Assembly (NCBI GenBank): GCA_001771975.1
Contig: MERE01000198.1
Coordinates: 1 to 17,418, forward strand
Direction: 5' to 3'
DNA from: Betaproteobacteria bacterium RIFCSPLOWO2_02_FULL_68_150
GTDB taxonomy: Bacteria; Pseudomonadota; Gammaproteobacteria; Burkholderiales; SG8-39
DNA: 17,418 bases
A model generated the notes under the pieces. The model searched no databases. It was given only the letters and a program-made list of their open reading frames with translations, and was not told where the DNA came from. Within the stretch, counting starts at the first letter, position 1. Each line of letters begins with the position of its first letter. The position numbers and the translations under genes are program-made. Of this stretch, positions 1-7,179 are shown one piece after another.

Positions 1-94
1 GGCGATGCCGCAGCAGCACCGCGCCACGCTCCGGCGGCGTGAAACCATAGAACCAGTTCAGCAACCGAGGATTCGGACGCGGCGCGCGCAGCAT
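1..94 (-). CDS. 5' end of a gene cut by the window edge, possibly a DUF58-family protein
   Basis: An ATG at 94..92 lies one base after the stop codon of the lytic transglycosylase gene (TGA-g-ATG) and opens a frame that stays open to base 1. This gives 31 codons starting MLRAPRPNPRLLNWFYGF and ending in a PPERGAVLLRHR-like stretch. The tight spacing suggests it is the third gene of the proS-transglycosylase transcript. The 'PE.G...L..R' pattern resembles what precedes the first membrane segments of DUF58 proteins, which in betaproteobacteria often sit with MoxR ATPases. That is a weak resemblance from memory over a short stretch. No catalytic or binding residue is visible, so the identity is a guess and only the existence of a gene start is reasonably supported. 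Confidence 0.45.
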   Translation of the reverse strand, partial: MLRAPRPNPRLLNWFYGFTPPERGAVLLRHR

Positions 95-95
95 C

Positions 96-689
96 TCAGT
101 TCGTGGCGCCGTCGTACTTCCAGCGGCCGCGCCACGCCGCCCTGACCGCATTCGGGTACTCCGGCCTGCCGAGGCTGCCGTTGTATCGGCCCAGCGCGAG
201 ATAGAAATCACCCTGCTCGAGGTCCAGGTAATGGCGCAGTATGACGCAGCCGTAGCGCAGGTTGATCCGCAGGCGGTACAGGTTGTCGCCCGGCCGACCG
301 AGCAGCTTGGTCCAGAACGGCATCACCTGCATGTAGCCGCGCGCGCCTGCGGTGGAGGTGGCGTACTTGCGGAAGCCGGATTCGATTTCGATCAACCCCA
401 GCACCAGCTGCGGGTCGAGGCCGGCGCGCGTGGCTTCGTGCTGCACCGACTTCAGCAGCTCGATGCGCTCTTTGCGGTCGGGAATGCGCGGCCGCAGGCG
501 TTCCGACATCGCGTGAACCCAGGTGTGCGCGTCCTGCGCGTTGCGGAAATTGAATACGGCCGGCGCCTGGTCGGCGACCGCCGCGGCCAGCTGTGCGATC
601 ACGCTGTCGGCCATCGGCTCGTAGTGCTGCGCCCCTGCCAGCGCGTGGAGCGGCAGGATGAGCGCGCCGAGCGCGAGGGCGCGTCTCAT
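96..689 (-). CDS. Secreted lytic transglycosylase, SLT domain (family 1)
   Basis: This 197-residue enzyme should cleave the MurNAc-GlcNAc bond of peptidoglycan in the periplasm, forming 1,6-anhydro-MurNAc products. Residues 1-20 form a signal peptide (MRRA, then a Leu/Ala-rich core, then ALAGA before Gln21). There is no lipobox cysteine, so it is probably soluble. The SLT domain covers about 84-180: the catalytic glutamate is E103 in IEIESGF, followed by GARGYMQVMP (115-124) and ALGRYNGS (165-172), the hallmark motifs of the family. The ATG overlaps the proS stop codon as ATGA, so translation is probably coupled to proS. Its anhydromuropeptide products are the kind of substrate that AmpD, encoded at 11881-12426, processes after import. 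Which of the several family 1 enzymes it corresponds to cannot be told. Confidence 0.92.
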   Translation of the reverse strand: MRRALALGALILPLHALAGAQHYEPMADSVIAQLAAAVADQAPAVFNFRNAQDAHTWVHAMSERLRPRIPDRKERIELLKSVQHEATRAGLDPQLVLGLIEIESGFRKYATSTAGARGYMQVMPFWTKLLGRPGDNLYRLRINLRYGCVILRHYLDLEQGDFYLALGRYNGSLGRPEYPNAVRAAWRGRWKYDGATN

Positions 690-2392
690 GCGCCGGCGAG
701 GCGCTCCCCGAGGTGCTGCACGCAGTCATTCAGCGGCACCGCGACCGGTGCCGCATCGCGGCGGCCCTTGTATTCCGCCTCGCCGCCCGCGAGACCGCGC
801 TCCGAAACCACCAGGCGATGCGGTACGCCGATCAGATCCATGTCGGCGAACAGCACGCCCGGGCGCTCGCTGCGATCGTCGAGCAGCACCTCGATGCCGG
901 CCGCGACGAGTTCGCCGTACAGGCGCTCCGTGGCCTCGCGCACCGCGGCGCTCTTGTGATAGCCGATCGGCACCAGGCAGGCCTCGAAGGGTGCCATCGC
1001 GCGCGGAAACAGGATGCCGCGCGCATCGTGATGCTGCTCGATGGCGGCGGCGACGATGCGCGTCACGCCGATGCCGTAGCATCCCATCTCCATCGGCCTG
1101 GCAGCGCCCTGCTCGTCGAGGAACTGGGCCTTCATCGCCTGCGAGTACTTGGTGCGCAACTGGAAGATATGGCCGACTTCGATTCCGCGCTGGATGCGCA
1201 GGCGTCCGCGCCCGTCCGGGCTCGGGTCGCCCTCGACGACGTTGCGCAGATCGGCGACTTCCGGCTCGGGTGCGTCGCGTCCCCAGTTGGCGCCCGTGAG
1301 GTGGAACCCCTCCGCGTTAGCGCCACAGACGAAATCGGACATGGCCGCCGCCGTGCGATCGGCGATCACCCGCGCGCGCGCGCCGAGCGGCCCGATGTAG
1401 CCCGGCTTGCAGCCGAGTGCACGCTCGATTTCCGCCTCGCTCGCAAAACGAAACGGCGCGAGGCCCGGCATCTTCGAGGTCTTCACCTCGTTCAGGCTGT
1501 GATCGCCGCGCAGCAGCAGCAGCACGAACTCTTCGTCGTGCATCACCGCGATCGCCTTGACGGTGCGCTCGAGCGGCAGCTTGAGCAGCGCGGCGACGTC
1601 TTCGCAGCGGGTCCGTTCCGGCGTCTCCACCCGCGTGAGCGCCTCGGCAGGCAGGGCGCGCGGTGCAGGCGGCGCGAGCGCTTCGGCGAGTTCGACGTTG
1701 GCTGCGTAGTCCGATTCCGGACACCACGCAATGGCGTCCTCGCCCGAATCGGCAAGCACCTGGAACTCGTGCGATCCGGTGCCGCCGATGGCGCCGGTGT
1801 CCGCCGCCACGGCGCGAAAGCCCAGTCCAAGGCGGGTGAAAATGCGCGAATAGGTGTCGTACATGTTGCGGTATTCGCGCTCCAGCCCGGCGTGATCGGC
1901 ATGGAACGAGTAGCCATCCTTCATGATGAATTCGCGGCCGCGCAGGATGCCGAAGCGCGGGCGCCGCTCGTCGCGGAACTTCACCTGGATCTGATAGAAA
2001 TGCACCGGCAGCTGGCGGTAGCTCTTCAGCTCGCTGCGTGCCAGATCGGTGATCACTTCCTCGGAGGTCGGCTGGATCACGAATTCGCGCTCATGGCGAT
2101 CCTTCAGGCGCAACAGTTCCGGCCCGTAGGCGCTCCAGCGGCCCGATTCCCGCCACAGCTCGCCGGGCTGCACCACCGGCATCGCGAGTTCGACGGCGCC
2201 GGCGCGGTTCATCTCCTCGCGCACGATCGCAGCCACCTTGTGCAGCACGCGCAGGCCCAGAGGCATCCACGTATAGATGCCGGCAGCGAGCCGGCGCACC
2301 AGCCCGGCGCGGATCATCAGCTGATGGCTGACGAGTTCGGCGTCGGCGGGCGCCTCCTTGATCGTGCTGAAGAAGAATCTCGAGCTGCGCAT
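686..2392 (-). CDS. proS: Prolyl-tRNA synthetase, bacterial type with editing domain
   Basis: ProRS charges tRNA-Pro with proline in the cytoplasm. The 568 residues match the length of the long bacterial form (E. coli about 572). The N-terminal class II catalytic core carries motif 1 around 57-80, motif 2 around 140-160 (FRDERRPRFGILRGREFIMKD) and motif 3 at 435-446 (MEMGCYGIGVTR). The INS editing domain that clears Ala-tRNA-Pro is inserted at roughly 224-407; K279 in RTVKAIAV sits at the position of the lysine needed for editing in the E. coli enzyme. The anticodon-binding domain is about 465-568. It is read divergently from rppH and is followed by a transglycosylase gene overlapping its stop codon. 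The ATG start gives MRSSRFFFSTIKEAP, the normal N terminus of the family. A tRNA-Pro gene lies elsewhere in the window. Confidence 0.98.
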   Translation of the reverse strand: MRSSRFFFSTIKEAPADAELVSHQLMIRAGLVRRLAAGIYTWMPLGLRVLHKVAAIVREEMNRAGAVELAMPVVQPGELWRESGRWSAYGPELLRLKDRHEREFVIQPTSEEVITDLARSELKSYRQLPVHFYQIQVKFRDERRPRFGILRGREFIMKDGYSFHADHAGLEREYRNMYDTYSRIFTRLGLGFRAVAADTGAIGGTGSHEFQVLADSGEDAIAWCPESDYAANVELAEALAPPAPRALPAEALTRVETPERTRCEDVAALLKLPLERTVKAIAVMHDEEFVLLLLRGDHSLNEVKTSKMPGLAPFRFASEAEIERALGCKPGYIGPLGARARVIADRTAAAMSDFVCGANAEGFHLTGANWGRDAPEPEVADLRNVVEGDPSPDGRGRLRIQRGIEVGHIFQLRTKYSQAMKAQFLDEQGAARPMEMGCYGIGVTRIVAAAIEQHHDARGILFPRAMAPFEACLVPIGYHKSAAVREATERLYGELVAAGIEVLLDDRSERPGVLFADMDLIGVPHRLVVSERGLAGGEAEYKGRRDAAPVAVPLNDCVQHLGERLAGA

Positions 2393-2429
2393 GGTGTCGG
2401 GCGCCGCGCTGAACCAATTGGCGACGGCG

Positions 2430-2458
2430 TTGTCATTGCTGCGGGGCTGTGAAAAAAT
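2430..2458 (+). promoter_or_regulatory. Candidate sigma-70 promoter for rppH
   Basis: TTGTCA at 2430-2435 (5 of 6 to the -35 consensus) is followed after 17 bases by AAAAAT at 2453-2458 (4 of 6 to the -10 consensus). The predicted start near 2465 would leave a leader of about 26 bases before the rppH ATG. The position fits the 98-base region between divergent proS and rppH. It rests on consensus matching alone. Confidence 0.35.
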
Positions 2459-2490
2459 GCCGAACGAATTCTAGCTTAGGTGGTGCTGGC

Positions 2491-3024
2491 ATGCTCGACA
2501 GGGACGGCTACCGGCCGAATGTGGGCATCATCCTTGCCAACTTGCGCAACGAGGTGTTCTGGGGCAAGCGCGTCAACCAGCACTCGTGGCAGTTTCCGCA
2601 GGGCGGCATCCAGCACGGCGAAACTCCCGAAAAGGCGATGTATCGCGAGCTGGAGGAGGAGATCGGTCTCAAGACCGACCACGTGCGCATTCTCGGGCGC
2701 ACGCGCCAGTGGCTGCGCTACGACGTGCCGAAGCAATGGGTCCGGCGCGACTGGCGTGGCACCTACCGCGGACAGAAGCAGATCTGGTACCTGCTGCGGC
2801 TGCTGGGGCGCGATTGCGACGTCAAGCTGCGCGCCAGCGGCCATCCGGAATTCGATGCCTGGCGCTGGCACGGCTACTGGGTGCCGGTGGAATCGGTGAT
2901 CGAATTCAAGCGCGAGGTCTACAACCAGGCGCTGGCCGAGCTGCACCGTTACCTCAACGCCGACCGGCGCCGGCGCGCGCTGCGCGCGGGGGTTGCGCGG
3001 ACGCCGGCCGCGGCATCGGAATAG
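2491..3024 (+). CDS. rppH: RNA pyrophosphohydrolase (Nudix hydrolase)
   Basis: RppH removes pyrophosphate from the 5' end of primary transcripts and so starts RNase E-dependent mRNA decay. The 177-residue product opens with MLDRDGYRPNVGI, nearly the same as E. coli RppH. The Nudix box spans 38-60 (GX5EX7REUXEEXGU), with metal-binding E53, E56 and E57. RTRQWLRYDVPK (70-81), GQKQIWYLL (94-102) and FDAWRW (121-126) are further family signatures. I chose the ATG at 2491 over one at 2449 because it gives the conserved N terminus and has AGGTGG seven bases upstream. The C-terminal 25 residues are Arg/Ala-rich and not conserved. The gene is divergent from proS, a common neighbour in betaproteobacteria. 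Confidence 0.96.
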   Translation: MLDRDGYRPNVGIILANLRNEVFWGKRVNQHSWQFPQGGIQHGETPEKAMYRELEEEIGLKTDHVRILGRTRQWLRYDVPKQWVRRDWRGTYRGQKQIWYLLRLLGRDCDVKLRASGHPEFDAWRWHGYWVPVESVIEFKREVYNQALAELHRYLNADRRRRALRAGVARTPAAASE

Positions 3025-3115
3025 CAGTCTTCAATTCACAGTATTGCGAGAATCAATTTGCTCAATTGGGCGCGCGGCGCTAACTTGGCGCGCATCGGCT
3101 GGCCGAATTTCACCC

Positions 3116-3120
3116 AGGAG
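3116..3120 (+). promoter_or_regulatory. Shine-Dalgarno AGGAG that sets the rubrerythrin start
   Basis: AGGAG ends at 3120. It directly abuts a first ATG at 3121 but is six bases from a second in-frame ATG at 3127. The normal spacing favours 3127 as the start, which also gives the usual MQLKGSKTHENL N terminus. Confidence 0.7.
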
Positions 3121-3126
3121 ATGACC

Positions 3127-3546
3127 ATGCAACTCAAAGGATCGAAAACGCACGAGAATCTGAAAGCCGCCTTCGCGGGCGAGTCGCAAGCCAACCGGCG
3201 CTACCTCTATTTCGCCGCCAAGGCCGATGTCGAAGGCCAGAACGACGTTGCCGCGCTGTTTCGGTCCACCGCCGAGGGCGAGACCGGCCATGCGCACGGG
3301 CACCTCGAGTACATGGAGCCCGTCGGCGACCCGGCGACCGACCTGCCGATCGGCAAGTCGCGCCTGAACCTGGCGGCCGCGGTGGCCGGCGAAACGCACG
3401 AGTACACCGACATGTACCCCGGCATGGCCAAGAGCGCGCGCGAGGAGGGGTTTGGCGAAATCGCCGACTGGTTCGAGACGCTCGCCAAGGCAGAGCGCTC
3501 GCATGCCAACCGCTTCAAGAAGGCGCTCGATCAGCTGGTGGACTGA
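3127..3546 (+). CDS. Rubrerythrin-type diiron protein lacking the rubredoxin domain
   Basis: A 139-residue four-helix ferritin-like protein. Rubrerythrins reduce hydrogen peroxide at a diiron centre in the cytoplasm. The expected ligands are all visible: E19 (AGES), E52 and H55 (GETGH), E89 and E92 (AGETHEY), and E123 and H126 (AERSH), in the spacing of classical rubrerythrin. The C-terminal rubredoxin domain with its two CxxC knuckles is absent, and the protein ends after the fourth helix, so electrons must come from a separate donor. The 102 bases upstream are AT-richer than their surroundings and probably hold the promoter; TTGCTC-17-TAACTT is only a weak match. The next gene, DUF3501, starts 13 bases after the stop and is a recurrent partner of this subfamily. 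Confidence 0.93.
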   Translation: MQLKGSKTHENLKAAFAGESQANRRYLYFAAKADVEGQNDVAALFRSTAEGETGHAHGHLEYMEPVGDPATDLPIGKSRLNLAAAVAGETHEYTDMYPGMAKSAREEGFGEIADWFETLAKAERSHANRFKKALDQLVD

Positions 3547-3559
3547 CGCGCCCTGCGGC

Positions 3560-4141
3560 ATGCCACAGATCGCGAGGGAAAGCCTCCTGTCGCTGGAGGC
3601 TTATGCGAAGCAGCGTGAGGATTTCCGTGCGCGCGTGATCGCACACAAGAAGCAGCGCAGCGTCCATCTCGGCGAGCACCTGACGCTGGTGTTCGAGAAC
3701 GAGCTCACCATCCGTTACCAGATCCAGGAGATGCTGCGCATCGAGCGCATCTTCGAGGAGGACGGTATCCGCGACGAGCTCGAGACCTACAATCCGCTCG
3801 TTCCGGATGGCAGCAACTGGAAGGTGACGCTGCTGCTCGAGTATCCCGACGTGCAGGAGCGGCATCGCAGGCTGGCCGGGCTGAGGGGCATCGAAGACCG
3901 CGTTTGGGTGCAGATCGAGGGCTGTGAGCGCGTGTTCGCGATCGCCGACGAAGACCTCGATCGCGAGAACGAGCAGAAAACCTCGTCGGTGCATTTCCTG
4001 CGCTTCGAGCTCACTGCGCAGATGTGCGGCGCCCTGAAGCATGGCGTCGGACTGAGGCTGGGCGTCGACCATCCGCACTACCGCGCCAGCACGGAGGTTG
4101 CTCGCGACATCCGGGCGTCGCTCGCTTGCGATCTGGCGTAA
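3560..4141 (+). CDS. DUF3501 family protein
   Basis: A 193-residue soluble protein of unknown function. It has no signal peptide, no membrane segment and only two scattered cysteines. I recognise the family from VFENELTIRYQIQEMLRIE (44-62), the VPDGSNW...LLLEYPDVQER block (81-101), AIADEDLDR (127-135), KTSSVHFLRF (140-149) and GVDHPHY (168-174). DUF3501 genes repeatedly lie beside rubrerythrins of the rubredoxin-less type and often also beside a CCG-domain (heterodisulfide reductase-like) iron-sulfur protein. The latter is not present here. The 13-base gap to rubrerythrin supports co-transcription and a role in peroxide or redox defence, but that is inference from context. The ATG at 3560 gives the usual N terminus; no good Shine-Dalgarno sequence precedes it. 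Confidence 0.88.
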   Translation: MPQIARESLLSLEAYAKQREDFRARVIAHKKQRSVHLGEHLTLVFENELTIRYQIQEMLRIERIFEEDGIRDELETYNPLVPDGSNWKVTLLLEYPDVQERHRRLAGLRGIEDRVWVQIEGCERVFAIADEDLDRENEQKTSSVHFLRFELTAQMCGALKHGVGLRLGVDHPHYRASTEVARDIRASLACDLA

Positions 4142-4680
4142 GGGGTGCGCTGCGGATCCTGCTCGCGGCGCTCGCCGCCACGAGTGCCGCGCCGTTGTCC
4201 GCCCAGCCGAAGTCCGACTGGGAGCTGGCCGAAGAGGAGCGGCGCTGGCGGGAAGTCGATTTCATGCTGCCGCAATACCCGAAGGCGGCGGACCTGGTCG
4301 AATTCGACGTCAGCGCGGCACGCGATTTCCGCTTCTTCATCGACGCCACCTCGCTTTCGGTGGGCAAGGACGGCGTGGTGCGCTATACCCTGGTCGCCCG
4401 CAGCGCCTCCGGCGTGGAGAATGTCAGCTACGAGGGAATTCGCTGCAAGTCCGGGACTGTGCGGGCGTATGCGTTTGGCCAAGGCGGTGGCCGTTGGTCG
4501 GGGCGCGGCACGGCGTGGCGCCAGATCGAGCGCAAAGAGGCGCAGGGCTGGCATTTTGCCTTGTGGCGCGACTACTTCTGCCCTCACGCCATTGCGATTC
4601 ACGATGCCGCCGAGGGCATCGACGCGCTGCGCCGCGGCGGCCCTCCGGATGCGGCGCGAGCGGACACTTCCGGCCGCTAG
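4126..4680 (+). CDS. CNP1-like family exported protein
   Basis: A secreted protein of unknown function in the CNP1-like (cryptic neisserial protein) family of betaproteobacteria. The mature part begins near Q27 (QPKSDWELAEEERRW) and shows the family core: an FDVS...DFRFFID segment, the stretch VSYEGIRCKSG (100-110), and a late FCPHA motif with C107 and C152, which could form a disulfide in the periplasm. No ATG lies near the signal peptide. A TTG at 4126 gives MRSGVRGALRILLAALAATS... ending in LSA, a good signal peptide, and overlaps the DUF3501 stop by 16 bases. A CTG at 4150, four bases after AAGGGG, would give a shorter signal peptide and is an alternative. The stop codon is shared tail to tail with proB in a CTAG. 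Confidence 0.85.
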   Translation: MRSGVRGALRILLAALAATSAAPLSAQPKSDWELAEEERRWREVDFMLPQYPKAADLVEFDVSAARDFRFFIDATSLSVGKDGVVRYTLVARSASGVENVSYEGIRCKSGTVRAYAFGQGGGRWSGRGTAWRQIERKEAQGWHFALWRDYFCPHAIAIHDAAEGIDALRRGGPPDAARADTSGR

Positions 4681-5795
4681 ACCAGGGCCAGGTTGTCGCG
4701 ATGGATGAGTTCGGGCTCGTCCACGTAGCCGAGAGCGATCTCGATCTCGGATGACGGGCGGCGCAGGATGAGGCGCGTTTCCGCCGCCGAGTAATTGACC
4801 AGGCCGCGCGCCACTTCGCGGCCCGCCGGATCCTCGCAGCAGACCACTTCGCCGCGCACGAATTCCCCGCTCACGCCTGTCACGCCGATGGGCAGCAGGC
4901 TCTTGCCGTCCCGCACCAGCGCGCGCACGGCTCCGGCATCCAATGTCAGCCGGCCGCCGACATTCAGATGGTCCGCGAGCCATTGCTTGCGTGCCGCGAG
5001 CGGCTGGGTCTGCGCCACCAGCAGCGTACCGAGGATCTCACCCTGCGCCAGCCGGAACAGCACGTCGCGTTCACGTCCGGAGGCAATCAGGGTGTGCGCG
5101 CCGCTGCGGGCGGCACGCTTCGCCGCGAGTACCTTGGTCAGCATGCCGCCCTTGGCAAGGCCGCTGCCGGCGCCGCCTGCGACCGCCTCCAGCCAGGCGG
5201 CCCCCGCCGGCGCTTCCGCGACGAGCGTCGCGCCCGCGCGGGTGCGCGGATCCGCGTCGAACAGGCCGCTCTGGTCGGTGAGGATGACGAGTGCATCGGC
5301 CTCGACGAGGTTGGTCACGAGCGCCGCCAGCGTGTCGTTGTCGCCGAACTTGATTTCGTCCGTCACCACGGTGTCGTTTTCGTTGATCACCGGAATGACG
5401 CCGAGCGCGAGCAGGGTGCGCAGCGTCGAGCGCGCATTGAGGTAGCGCTGCCGGTCGGCCAGGTCGGCGTGCGTAAGCAGGACCTGTGCCGTGGCCAGGC
5501 CGTGCTCCCGGAAACACGATTCGTAGCACTGCGCCAGCCCCATTTGCCCGACCGCGGCAGCCGCCTGCAGCTCGTGCATCGCGCTGGGCCGGCGCGTCAT
5601 TCCCAGGCGTTGCAGGCCTTCGGCGATCGCGCCCGACGACACCATGATGCAGCGCCTGCCAGTGGCGCGCAGGCGCGCGATCTGCGCGGCCCAGCGCGCG
5701 ATCGCTTCGACATCGAGGCCGCGGCCGTTGTTCGTGACGAGCGACGACCCGACCTTGACGACCAGGGTGCGCGCTTCGGCAATCCGTGTGCGCAT
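4677..5795 (-). CDS. proB: Glutamate 5-kinase with PUA domain
   Basis: ProB phosphorylates L-glutamate to gamma-glutamyl phosphate, the first step of proline synthesis, in the cytoplasm. The 372 residues have the E. coli layout. The amino-acid kinase domain (about 8-265) carries VVKVGSSLV with K14, VSSGAIAEG (52-60), INENDTV (137-143), FGDNDTLAA (150-158), LTDQSGLFDADPR (172-184) and GGMLTK (216-221). The PUA domain spans about 275-360. The first domain is the site of proline feedback inhibition in the family. It starts 13 bases after obgE stops, without an obvious Shine-Dalgarno sequence, so it is probably translated by re-initiation or coupling in the rplU-rpmA-obgE-proB operon. ProA is not encoded in the window. 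Confidence 0.98.
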   Translation of the reverse strand: MRTRIAEARTLVVKVGSSLVTNNGRGLDVEAIARWAAQIARLRATGRRCIMVSSGAIAEGLQRLGMTRRPSAMHELQAAAAVGQMGLAQCYESCFREHGLATAQVLLTHADLADRQRYLNARSTLRTLLALGVIPVINENDTVVTDEIKFGDNDTLAALVTNLVEADALVILTDQSGLFDADPRTRAGATLVAEAPAGAAWLEAVAGGAGSGLAKGGMLTKVLAAKRAARSGAHTLIASGRERDVLFRLAQGEILGTLLVAQTQPLAARKQWLADHLNVGGRLTLDAGAVRALVRDGKSLLPIGVTGVSGEFVRGEVVCCEDPAGREVARGLVNYSAAETRLILRRPSSEIEIALGYVDEPELIHRDNLALV

Positions 5796-5808
5796 GCGGC
5801 TGCCGGAC

Positions 5809-6846
5809 TCAGGCCGCGCGGCGCGCCCGCTCGGGACGCTCGGCCGCGGCGGCGAGAAACCGGTAGGCGGCGCGGCAGAGGTCGGCGCAGCCCTCGCCGG
5901 TCAGCGCGGAAATCCTGTGCCACGGACGCCTCCAGCGCAACGCGCGCAGGATCCTTCGTATGCGCGCGTCGGCGTCGGGCGCAAGATCGGACTTGTTGAA
6001 CACGAGCCAGCGGGGCTTGCGGTACAAAGCCGGGTCGTACTTCTTCAGTTCGAGGGCGATGGCACGCGCGTCTCTGACCGGGTCTGCGGCGTCATCCAGC
6101 GGCGCAATATCGATCAGATGCAGCAGCAGCCGGGTGCGCCCCAGGTGGCGCAGGAACTGATGGCCCAGCCCGGCGCCTTCGGCGGCGCCTTCGATCAGCC
6201 CGGGGATGTCGGCGACGACGAAGCTTGCATCCTGCGCCACGCGCACCACGCCAAGCGACGGGCTGAGCGTCGTGAACGGATAGTCTGCGACCTTGGGCCG
6301 CGCGCTCGACACGGCGCGAATGAAAGTCGACTTGCCGGCGTTCGGCAGCCCGAGCAGGCCGACATCCGCCAGCACGCGGAGTTCCAGCGCCAGGCTGCGG
6401 CGTTCGCCAGGCTCGCCGCGGGTGAACTGACGCGGCGAGCGATTGACGCTCGACTTGAAATGGAGGTTGCCGAGGCCGCCCTTGCCGCCCCGGGCGAGCA
6501 GCGCGCGCTCGCCGTCGCGCGCCAGATCGGCAATCTGTTCGCCGCTCTGCAGGTCGCGCACCAGGGTGCCGACCGGCATGCGCAATTCGATGTCGCTCCC
6601 GCCGCGGCCGTATTGATCGGATTTGCGACCGGGCTCGCCGCTTTCGGCACGGTGGTGGCGCGCGAAGCGGTAGTCGACGAGGGTATTGATATTGCGGTCG
6701 GCAACCGCCCAGACGCTGCCGCCGCGCCCGCCGTCGCCGCCGGCGGGTCCGCCGCGCGGCACGTACTTCTCGCGCCGGAACGCGGCGCTGCCGTTGCCGC
6801 CGTCGCCGGCCTGCACGTCGATTCTGGCTTCGTCGATGAATTTCAT
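5809..6846 (-). CDS. obgE: Obg-family GTPase involved in ribosome assembly
   Basis: ObgE/CgtA is an essential GTPase that binds the 50S subunit and helps late ribosome assembly and stress responses. The 345-residue protein has the glycine-rich Obg domain (about 1-158; GDGGNGSAAFRREKYVPRGG and GGKGGLGN are visible) and a G domain (159-335) with G1 GLPNAGKST (166-174), switch I FTTL (191-194), G3 DIPG (213-216), G4 NKSD (284-287) and G5 SAL (313-315). It lacks the C-terminal OCT domain of Bacillus Obg and ends in a short Arg/Ala tail. It follows rpmA, as in many proteobacteria, but a strong hairpin terminator lies between them, and no Shine-Dalgarno sequence is seen in the 14 bases before the ATG. 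Confidence 0.98.
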   Translation of the reverse strand: MKFIDEARIDVQAGDGGNGSAAFRREKYVPRGGPAGGDGGRGGSVWAVADRNINTLVDYRFARHHRAESGEPGRKSDQYGRGGSDIELRMPVGTLVRDLQSGEQIADLARDGERALLARGGKGGLGNLHFKSSVNRSPRQFTRGEPGERRSLALELRVLADVGLLGLPNAGKSTFIRAVSSARPKVADYPFTTLSPSLGVVRVAQDASFVVADIPGLIEGAAEGAGLGHQFLRHLGRTRLLLHLIDIAPLDDAADPVRDARAIALELKKYDPALYRKPRWLVFNKSDLAPDADARIRRILRALRWRRPWHRISALTGEGCADLCRAAYRFLAAAAERPERARRAA

Positions 6847-6851
6847 GGCAC

Positions 6852-6888
6852 GAAAACTAAAAAGCCCTATCGACTCCGATAGGGCTTT
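6852..6888 (-). terminator. Rho-independent terminator between rpmA and obgE
   Basis: On the minus strand a perfect 12-bp stem, AAAGCCCTATCG paired with CGATAGGGCTTT (plus-strand 6861-6888), with a four-base loop, is followed by TTAGTTTT. This is a textbook intrinsic terminator for transcripts coming from rplU-rpmA. It ends only a few bases before the obgE start codon, so obgE-proB expression from the rplU promoter would depend on read-through. Confidence 0.85.
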
Positions 6889-6909
6889 GCGTGGAGTCGG
6901 GCGCCGGTC

Positions 6910-7167
6910 TTAGGCCGGCACCACGCTCACGGTTTTCTTGTTGCCCGCGCCCCTGACGGCGTAGTCCACCGTGCCGGGGGCGGTCGCGAACAGCGTGTGG
7001 TCCCGGCCCATGCCGACGTTGGACCCGGGATGCACCACCGTACCGCGCTGACGGACCAGGATCTGTCCGGCGTTGACGCGCTCGCCGCCATAAACCTTGA
7101 CGCCGAGGCGCTTGGACTGTGAGTCGCGGCCGTTGCGGGAACTGCCGCCTGCTTTCTTGTGTGCCAT
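6910..7167 (-). CDS. rpmA: 50S ribosomal protein bL27
   Basis: L27 lies near the peptidyl-transferase centre of the 50S subunit. The 85 residues begin MAHKKAGGSSRNGRDS and continue through LGVKVYGGERVNAGQI and GRDHTLFA, matching the family along its full length. The flexible N terminus is exposed right after Met, with no cleavable extension of the Firmicutes kind. GGAG at the rplU stop codon (TAGGAGAAAG, around 7182-7173) is its Shine-Dalgarno sequence, eight or so bases before the ATG, so rplU and rpmA are translationally linked. The gene is followed by an intrinsic terminator. Confidence 0.98.
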   Translation of the reverse strand: MAHKKAGGSSRNGRDSQSKRLGVKVYGGERVNAGQILVRQRGTVVHPGSNVGMGRDHTLFATAPGTVDYAVRGAGNKKTVSVVPA

Positions 7168-7179
7168 GTTTTCTTTCTC

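Noticed and set aside
713..2452. A 579-codon open frame on the plus strand antisense to proS
   Set aside because: It lies fully over proS, has no family resemblance, and long antisense frames are expected in GC-rich genes with strong third-position bias.
2449..2490. Longer RppH start at 2449
   Set aside because: It adds 14 unconserved residues and lies in the likely promoter; the ATG at 2491 gives the conserved N terminus and a good ribosome binding site.
3044..3056. FNR-like half sites TTGCG and ATCAA upstream of rubrerythrin
   Set aside because: The spacing is three bases rather than four and the left half has mismatches, so it does not meet the FNR/CRP pattern.
3121..3126. ATG at 3121 as the rubrerythrin start
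   Set aside because: The Shine-Dalgarno sequence directly abuts it; the ATG at 3127 has normal spacing and the usual N terminus.
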